From assembly GCA_947493495.1 (NCBI GenBank), contig CANLRN010000025.1, forward strand, positions 1 through 51,126: a DNA stretch of 51,126 nt, read 5' to 3'. The translations under genes were made by a program, and so were the position numbers. Position 1 is the stretch's first letter. Each line of letters begins with the position of its first letter. The notes under the pieces were generated by a model, which saw nothing but the letters and a program-made list of their open reading frames with translations, searched no databases and had not been told where the DNA came from. This DNA comes from an uncultured Aquimarina sp. GTDB taxonomy: Bacteria; Bacteroidota; Bacteroidia; Flavobacteriales; Flavobacteriaceae. Positions 45,775-51,126 of this stretch are shown in pieces.

Positions 45775-46002
45775 GTTTTTTTTTATGAAAGTTACAGCAA
45801 TTATATGCTATGTTCGTTTTGTTTTTTATGATGTAGAGTTTATATTTTGTGAATTGCTTATATGATTTTATAATTGAATTGGAATTGTATTTATTTTCAG
45901 TCGATATTTAGTTACTAGTTGTTTTAGAATAGAACAAAAAAAATACGAACATCAATGCCATATGCCATACTTATTTTATATTCGCGTACAAATTAATAGC
46001 AT

Positions 46003-46956
46003 ATGATTCAGAGTATACTTTTCGTACTTATAGGGTTTGTACTTCTTGTAGTGGGAGGTGAGTTTTTAGTGCGTTCTTCTGTAGCTTTATCTTTTAGGTT
46101 AAAGTTATCTAAAATGGTCATTGGTCTTACAGTAGTGTCTTTTGCTACTTCTGCGCCAGAACTATTAGTTAGTTTACAAGCAGCTTTAAATGGATCTGCA
46201 GACTTAGCATTAAGTAATGTGATTGGATCAAATATTGCTAATATTGGTTTGGTACTGGGAATTACTGCATTGATAGGACCTTTGGCGATTGATAAGGATT
46301 TTTATAAATTCAATTGGCCAGTGATGATTTTACTTTCCTTAGTGTTGTATTTCTTTTTGTATAATGATGGAGTATTGACACAGTTAGAAGGAAGTATTCT
46401 GTTAGGATCACTGTTGATATATCTAATTCTATTAATTCGAAGAGCAAGAAAACATGCAGATGCCATGATAGAAGAAGTAGATGACGCATTGGAGAAGGTA
46501 TCTAACTTTAAAATGATTCTTTGGCTGTTAATCGGAGGATTGGCTTTGTATTTTGGTTCAGAGTTATTAGTAGAAGGAGCAAAAGATATAGCATCTAGGA
46601 TGGGAGTGAGTGAAGCTGTTATTGGACTTACAATGGTAGCCGTAGGAACTAGCGTACCTGAGCTTGCAGCTTCAGTAATTGCAGCTTTAAAACAAGAAAA
46701 AGCAATTTCTTTAGGAAACCTTATCGGCTCTAATATTTTTAATATTGCATCTGTATTAGGAGTAACCTCTCTACTTCAACCTATTGCGGTTAATGATGCG
46801 AGATTGATGGAAATAGATATTTTCTGGATGCTAGGTTTCGCGCTAATTCTATTGCCATTAGCTTTTATACCTAAAAAAATGGTTTTAGGAAGACCCAAAG
46901 GGTTTTTTATTTTTGCAGGATATTGTGTATTTATTGCACTAGTTTTTATTAAATAA
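46003..46956 (+). CDS. Ca2+/Na+ antiporter (CaCA family, YrbG-like)
   Basis: A 317-residue inner-membrane protein with about ten hydrophobic helices and the two inverted alpha-repeats of the Ca2+:cation antiporter superfamily. Repeat 1: VSFATSAPELLVSLQAALNG and SNVIGSNIANIGLVLGI. Repeat 2: VAVGTSVPELAASVIAALKQ and GNLIGSNIFNIASVLGV. The acidic Glu in each APEL/VPEL motif forms the ion site. A short acidic loop (EEVDDALEK) separates the halves. It exports Ca2+ in exchange for Na+ or H+. Monocistronic; the hydrolase gene follows after 100 bp with its own possible promoter. Confidence 0.93.
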   Translation: MIQSILFVLIGFVLLVVGGEFLVRSSVALSFRLKLSKMVIGLTVVSFATSAPELLVSLQAALNGSADLALSNVIGSNIANIGLVLGITALIGPLAIDKDFYKFNWPVMILLSLVLYFFLYNDGVLTQLEGSILLGSLLIYLILLIRRARKHADAMIEEVDDALEKVSNFKMILWLLIGGLALYFGSELLVEGAKDIASRMGVSEAVIGLTMVAVGTSVPELAASVIAALKQEKAISLGNLIGSNIFNIASVLGVTSLLQPIAVNDARLMEIDIFWMLGFALILLPLAFIPKKMVLGRPKGFFIFAGYCVFIALVFIK

Positions 46957-47025
46957 CAATAAACTATATTTAAGAGTAATTTCAAAGTCAAAATGGTATT
47001 AGTCATACTTTACGAGTATTCATAT

Positions 47026-47033
47026 TATTTTTG
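47026..47033 (+). promoter_or_regulatory. Possible -7 promoter box of hydrolase gene
   Basis: TATTTTTG fits the Bacteroidota TAnnTTTG consensus and ends 23 bp before the ATG at 47057. No clear -33 element is seen at the expected distance, so it is a modest candidate. Confidence 0.35.
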
Positions 47034-47056
47034 AGTGATATCAAAAACAACAGAAT

Positions 47057-48457
47057 ATGACAATTATAACTAAATTTTTTAGTGCTATATTCATAGGATT
47101 CCTTTTTCATTTCGCTAACGCGCAGGATATAACAGGGGAGTGGAAGGGAGTATTAAAAGTTACAGGGTCAGAATTTCCAATTGAAATAACTATTATAAAA
47201 GATAACCAAAGATATACTTCTACATTAAAAAGCCCTAACCAATCTAATCAAAGTATTCCAGCAGATGTAACTAGTGTTAGAGATCAAGAAATAACCATTG
47301 AAATAAAAACAATAATGGTTACTTATAAAGGAACATTCGAAGCGAATGAAATTAAAGGAACATTTACACAAGCAGGAAACAGCTTTGCTCTAAATCTCAC
47401 GAAAAATTTACATAAAGAAAAACCAACGAAAAGACCTCAAGACCCTATAAAACCATATCCATATATATCAGAAGAGATCATTTTTGAGAATGAAAAAGTA
47501 AATAAGATAAAGCTTTCTGGAACATTAACTTTACCGAAAAACATAAAAAATCCACCGGTTGTAATTTTAATTTCAGGATCTGGACCACAAAATAGAAATG
47601 AAGAGGTATTTGGGCATAAACCTTTTTTAGTACTTTCTGATTTTTTAACTCGTCAAGGTATCGCAGTATTACGTTATGATGAAAGAGGAGTAGGAGCGAG
47701 TGAAGGTAGCTTTAGAGGAGCAACATCGTCGGATTTTGCAAGTGATGTAGCTGCTGCAATATCATTTCTGAAAAAAAGAAATGATATCGATGCTAAAAAA
47801 ATTGGATTGATAGGTCATAGCGAAGGCGGTTTTATTGCTCCTATGGTAGCATCTATAAATAAAGATGTGGCATTTATAGTTTCTCTTGCTGGAACAGGAG
47901 TAGATGGTAAACAGGTGTTATTGTCACAAATGCATAAGAGCGCAACCTTAGGAGGAGCATCACCAGAAGTATTGAAAATTAATAATGAATTTTCAGAAAT
48001 TGTATTATCCATAGTTGAGAAGGAAGCACCGAAGGTGATGTGGACAAAGACTAAAACTACTTTCGATAAACACAGAAATACTTTGAGTAAAGAAATGCAA
48101 GGTATATATACTAATGAAATCTTAGAAAAGAATTATAAGGTTTTCACAAAAGATCCTTGGTTACATTATTTTATCAAAACAGATCCATTTCAGTTTATTT
48201 CTAAAATTAAAATCCCCATACTAGCAATTAATGGGAGTAAAGATACTCAAGTAATAGCTAAATTGAATCTAGAAGGATTTAAGAAGGGATTAGAAAAAGC
48301 TAAAAATAAAGATTTTACAATAAAAGAATTAGAAGGATTAAATCATTTATTTCAGACGGCTCATACTGGATCAGGAAATGAATATGCTATTATCGAAGAA
48401 ACTTTTAATCCTAAAGCAATGAAAATAGTTTCTGATTGGATATTAGAACGATTCTAA
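47057..48457 (+). CDS. Secreted alpha/beta hydrolase
   Basis: A 466-residue protein with a signal peptide (…FHFANAQ-DI). Residues ~23-110 form a small beta domain (GEWKGVLKV … FTQAG) often fused in front of such hydrolases. Then comes an alpha/beta-hydrolase domain with an oxyanion loop ISGSGPQNRNEE, the VLRYDERGVGAS segment, nucleophile elbow GHSEGG (Ser255), NGSKDTQV (acid) and GLNHLF (His). The triad is complete. Likely acts on small esters or peptides in the periplasm or outside; substrate unknown. Stand-alone gene. Confidence 0.88.
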   Translation: MTIITKFFSAIFIGFLFHFANAQDITGEWKGVLKVTGSEFPIEITIIKDNQRYTSTLKSPNQSNQSIPADVTSVRDQEITIEIKTIMVTYKGTFEANEIKGTFTQAGNSFALNLTKNLHKEKPTKRPQDPIKPYPYISEEIIFENEKVNKIKLSGTLTLPKNIKNPPVVILISGSGPQNRNEEVFGHKPFLVLSDFLTRQGIAVLRYDERGVGASEGSFRGATSSDFASDVAAAISFLKKRNDIDAKKIGLIGHSEGGFIAPMVASINKDVAFIVSLAGTGVDGKQVLLSQMHKSATLGGASPEVLKINNEFSEIVLSIVEKEAPKVMWTKTKTTFDKHRNTLSKEMQGIYTNEILEKNYKVFTKDPWLHYFIKTDPFQFISKIKIPILAINGSKDTQVIAKLNLEGFKKGLEKAKNKDFTIKELEGLNHLFQTAHTGSGNEYAIIEETFNPKAMKIVSDWILERF

Positions 48458-48630
48458 TGTTTTTTAACCCGGTTTACGTTAGGACTTCGTCAAGATGCTT
48501 TCAAGTGCAATAAACAGTGATGTTTTCTTCATTTCAGCGTAGGCTACGGTTATAGTAAAAAACATAGTGAAACGGTAGTGTTTGCAGCAGTTGAAAGATG
48601 GAATAGATTTCCTAATGAATAAAACGGGTT

Positions 48631-48797
48631 TAATACGATTTACGAATAAAAATTTCGCATCTAATGATATTCTTTTTCTACTATATTTTCTTCATAAAAT
48701 GAAACAATAGCTATGGCTATTCTTTAATTTGATTCATCAATCTAGCGAAAAATCCTTGCCATTATTTTTACGAAATTCTCATCCGTAAATCGTATAA
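48631..48797. repeat. Imperfect inverted-repeat element (MITE-like)
   Basis: The 27-bp ends 48631-48657 and 48771-48797 are inverted repeats (23 of 27 pairs, core TACGATTTACG). The centre contains a small perfect hairpin AATAGC-TATG-GCTATT at about 48703-48718. The 167-bp unit has no ORF. It fills most of the 423-bp gap between the two hydrolase genes; the rest of the gap holds nothing recognisable. It could be a MITE, a REP-like repeat or a long terminator-type structure. Confidence 0.45.
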
Positions 48798-48880
48798 GCC
48801 ACAAAATGCAGTATGATTTTTATGAAACCAAGAACACCACTCGGTATCATTTTTACATCAGCAATGGTATAAAAAACGGA

Positions 48881-49762
48881 TTATTTTTTTGATGACACCA
48901 ACTCTTCTGTAATTGACCAATCATAAAAACGTTCTATCCAGGTGTCAGAAGGCAACCCATTCTTGCGCATTCCAAACCCATGTCCACCTTTGGCATACAT
49001 ATGAATACCAGCATTTAAGCCCTCATTATGCCAAGAGTTGTATAGCTCTATAGCTCCAGAAGCAAGATCAAGCGGATCATCAGATGCACAAATGACTAAC
49101 ATAGGTGGTGCATCTTTTTTAGGTTTCTGGACATCCATTTGAGTGGTCCAAGGATATACAGGGACTAAAAAATCCGGACGATTTTTTGCAGTATAGCTAT
49201 AAGCTATCCCCATAGCTACAGCTCCTCCTGCAGAAAACCCCATAAAACCAATTTTCTTAGGATTAATACCATATTTTTTAGCGTGAGTACGTACATACGC
49301 AACTGCAGTAAGGCCATCGCTAATAGAAAACGGCATCATTTTAGAAACTTTTTCTGTTATCATAGAAGGGTTTTTTGTTCCTAATAAAGAGATCTCTGCA
49401 ACACCATCCTCACCCGTGGGGACTAGTCTATATTTTAATACGAATGCCGTAATGCCTTTTTTTGTAAGCCAAGTAGCTACATCATTCCCTTCAGTATTGA
49501 TGCTATGCGCATATAATCCACCACCAGGTGCAATAATAACAGCGGTTCCAGTATTATTTTCTCTTGCGGGACTAAATACCTGCATGGTGGGGATAGAAAC
49601 ATTGGTGATTACCTGTGTTTTCCATATATCAGAATAGTATTCTTTTTCATCATGGTGCCAAGTTATCTCAGTCGGCATATCTATAGGTAAGTTTATAATT
49701 TCTTGGGCATTCATAAAGATTAATGAATTAAAAACTAGTAAAAGAAATATTCCTTTTTTCAT
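48881..49762 (-). CDS. Secreted BD-FAE/acetyl-esterase-type hydrolase
   Basis: 293 residues from the ATG at 49762, which gives a proper signal peptide (MKKGIFLLLVFNSLIFMNAQ); an earlier start would add 17 polar residues. Alpha/beta-hydrolase fold: oxyanion region IIAPGGGLYAHS, nucleophile elbow GFMGFSAGGAV, acid in CASDDPLDLAS, and catalytic His in KGGHGFGM. The GxSxGG elbow and GGG oxyanion motif fit carbohydrate-ester or acetyl-xylan esterase relatives in Bacteroidota. Natural substrate unproven. It is on the minus strand, 135 bp after the nitrilase-family gene, possibly in the same transcript. Confidence 0.88.
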   Translation of the reverse strand: MKKGIFLLLVFNSLIFMNAQEIINLPIDMPTEITWHHDEKEYYSDIWKTQVITNVSIPTMQVFSPARENNTGTAVIIAPGGGLYAHSINTEGNDVATWLTKKGITAFVLKYRLVPTGEDGVAEISLLGTKNPSMITEKVSKMMPFSISDGLTAVAYVRTHAKKYGINPKKIGFMGFSAGGAVAMGIAYSYTAKNRPDFLVPVYPWTTQMDVQKPKKDAPPMLVICASDDPLDLASGAIELYNSWHNEGLNAGIHMYAKGGHGFGMRKNGLPSDTWIERFYDWSITEELVSSKK

Positions 49763-49896
49763 CTGTTTATACGTATTGTTTTTTGTCTGTCTCTTGATAG
49801 ATGGAATCTCCATATAATCATACTGTGTATTATTTTACTCGTATTAATTTGTCGTTCACCTTCTAGATTAATTTGGATCAGCTCCTTGTATTGGGT

Positions 49897-50826
49897 CTAG
49901 GATTTACTATCTTCTTGTATTTCTGGTTGTCCATTTACCTTAAAATCAAACATGTCATTTCTTGCATAATGTCCTATCACATCAAAATCCAATTTACTTT
50001 GATTAATTTCATCTAAGTCTAAAGTCGCGACTAAGGCTCCACTTTCTCCAAATAAGGGCCCAGCAATTACTTTTCCGAGCGGAGAGACAATAATACTCCC
50101 ACCAGGACAGATATCTTCTTGCTCTTTTTCTACCAAAGACTGGTATTTTTCTGGGTACATCGATTTGGTATAATACTGATTACATCCCAGTACAAAACAT
50201 CTCCCTTCTAGAGCAATATGTTGCATACTAGCAGTCCATTCGGGTCTTGAATCTGCAGTTGGCGCTATGTATATTTCTACTCCTTTTTGATACATCGCCA
50301 TACGTGCCAGTGGCATATAGTTTTCCCAACAGATCAATCCTCCTAATTTACCAATTTTGGTTTTAAAAGTAACCATAGCTTCTGCTCCAGCTTCTGCCCA
50401 TATTAATCGTTCGGTACCTGTAGGTTTTATCTTTCTATGAACACCTAATAAACCTTGTGTTGGAGAAATATAAACCATAGAACAATACAGGCTGCCATTA
50501 GTTTCTTGTTTTTCAGTAACTCCAATAACCATATATATATTCTGTGAAGCTGCTAATTCTTCGAGTCTTTTGCGATCATCACCTTGTAAATCGATACTGT
50601 TGTTATAATAATCTGCATATAATGCTCTACCCTCGGTAGTTCTACGACCGATAGTAGCACCAAAATTAAATCCTCTGGGATATCCAGGGATAAAAGACTC
50701 AGGAAAAACAATAAGTTCACAACCTTGAGCTGCATATTTTGCAGTTAGCGTTTCAAGCTTATCGATTGTTTTTTCTTTATCAAAAAAAACAGGACTGTCT
50801 TGTATCAAGCATACTTTTACTTGCAT
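49897..50826 (-). CDS. Nitrilase / carbon-nitrogen hydrolase
   Basis: A 309-residue cytoplasmic enzyme of the nitrilase superfamily with catalytic Glu43 (VFPESFIPGYPRG), Lys132 (HRKIKPT) and Cys166 (LGGLICWENYMPL). These motifs and the length match true nitrilases (branch 1), which convert organic nitriles to acids and ammonia, better than amidases. The substrate is not predictable. It begins 10 bp after the stop of the transporter-like gene on the same strand, so the two are likely co-transcribed; the transporter could move the product or an inorganic anion. Confidence 0.93.
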   Translation of the reverse strand: MQVKVCLIQDSPVFFDKEKTIDKLETLTAKYAAQGCELIVFPESFIPGYPRGFNFGATIGRRTTEGRALYADYYNNSIDLQGDDRKRLEELAASQNIYMVIGVTEKQETNGSLYCSMVYISPTQGLLGVHRKIKPTGTERLIWAEAGAEAMVTFKTKIGKLGGLICWENYMPLARMAMYQKGVEIYIAPTADSRPEWTASMQHIALEGRCFVLGCNQYYTKSMYPEKYQSLVEKEQEDICPGGSIIVSPLGKVIAGPLFGESGALVATLDLDEINQSKLDFDVIGHYARNDMFDFKVNGQPEIQEDSKS

Positions 50827-50836
50827 GGTATTGGTA

Positions 50837-51126
50837 TTAATTATTTTTTAGTAAAATTACAATGCCTCCGATGGCGGTCATAATCAGAATAAACTTTCTG
50901 TATTGATGGTCTTTAAACCGTTGTACTACTTTTAATCCTAAAACGAATCCAATAATTACTCCAGGAATCAAATATATATCAGTCATCAATGAAGATGTTG
51001 TAATGGTTTTCCAACTAAAAATATGAAATGGTAATTTAACAAAGTTAATCATTGTTGTCCGACTAAAATCTAATTTATCAAAAAAATCTTCGTTAAGTCT
51101 AGTAAACAGGCTTTGATTTGTCATTT
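50837..51126 (-). CDS. TauE/SafE-family permease, C-terminal part
   Basis: Only the C-terminal ~95 residues lie in the window; the frame runs off the right edge, and the ATG at 51124 is unlikely to be the true start because the protein begins mid-domain. Two to three hydrophobic helices are seen (LMTDIYLIPGVIIGFVLGLK; FILIMTAIGGIVILL), with TTMINFVKLPFHIFSWKTIT between domains. This is the ending typical of TSUP/TauE/SafE anion permeases. It is upstream of, and probably co-transcribed with, the nitrilase gene. Confidence 0.75.
   Translation of the reverse strand, partial: MTNQSLFTRLNEDFFDKLDFSRTTMINFVKLPFHIFSWKTITTSSLMTDIYLIPGVIIGFVLGLKVVQRFKDHQYRKFILIMTAIGGIVILLKNN

Noticed and set aside
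1..51126. CRISPR array or known defence system
   Set aside because: No regularly spaced direct repeats, cas-like, restriction-modification, retron or CBASS-type genes were seen; the cyclase-like domain in the AraC fusion lacks visible catalytic residues.

Overview
The window looks like chromosome from a low-GC marine Flavobacteriaceae species (Bacteroidota). Evidence: many SPII lipoproteins and AQ-type signal peptides, a type IX secretion (T9SS) C-terminal sorting domain with SprB-like repeats, a one-piece hybrid two-component regulator (HTCS), TAnnTTTG-type promoter motifs, and Bacteroidota-style integrative-element genes. The genus is not certain; Aquimarina or a close relative would fit.

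Layout. (1) Positions 1-5080 are a gene-poor flank: the 3' end of a group II intron (domains V/VI, 541-725), three minus-strand genes for secreted or hypothetical proteins, and a frameshifted TPR pseudogene. (2) Positions 5081-41403 are best read as one ~36.3-kb integrative island in a tRNA-Arg(ACG) gene. A 46-bp direct repeat (5081-5126 and 41358-41403) is the 3' part of the tRNA. The intact tRNA is at the right end, the tyrosine integrase is next to the left repeat, paired TGTGCAAAT arm-type sites lie just inside both ends, and a hairpin terminator follows both the displaced and the replacement tRNA 3' end. (3) Positions 41432-51126 look like ordinary chromosome: apt, lipoproteins, a Ca2+/cation antiporter, two alpha/beta hydrolases, a nitrilase-family enzyme and a TauE/SafE-like end fragment.

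Inside the island: integration and replication genes (integrase, RteC-like protein, excisionase-type HTH, BT4734-like primase domain, PriCT/DUF3987 protein) at 5.3-10.6 kb, then a palindrome-rich possible origin and IS3 debris. Next is a sensing module at 12-19.3 kb: HTCS, vanadium-haloperoxidase/PAP2-like lipoprotein, a DUF4242-cyclase-like-AraC fusion and a DUF4242 lipoprotein. A PKD lipoprotein follows, then three tandem small double-glycine-leader peptides with Cys pairs (20.9-21.6 kb) and a DUF805 membrane protein.

The main cargo is an eight-gene co-directional locus (22.5-40.3 kb) with very short gaps, all products carrying export signals. It encodes an outer-membrane beta-barrel with a helical tail, a TANFOR/FN3-like protein with an acidic hinge and an unrelated-looking C-terminal half, three unrecognised secreted proteins, a ~1590-residue beta-rich protein, an FN3-repeat protein and a T9SS-sorted SprB-repeat adhesin. 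It looks like a mobile cell-surface assembly of unknown function and is the strongest candidate for an undescribed system here; the Cys-pair peptide array is second. No relaxase or type IV secretion gene is visible in the island.
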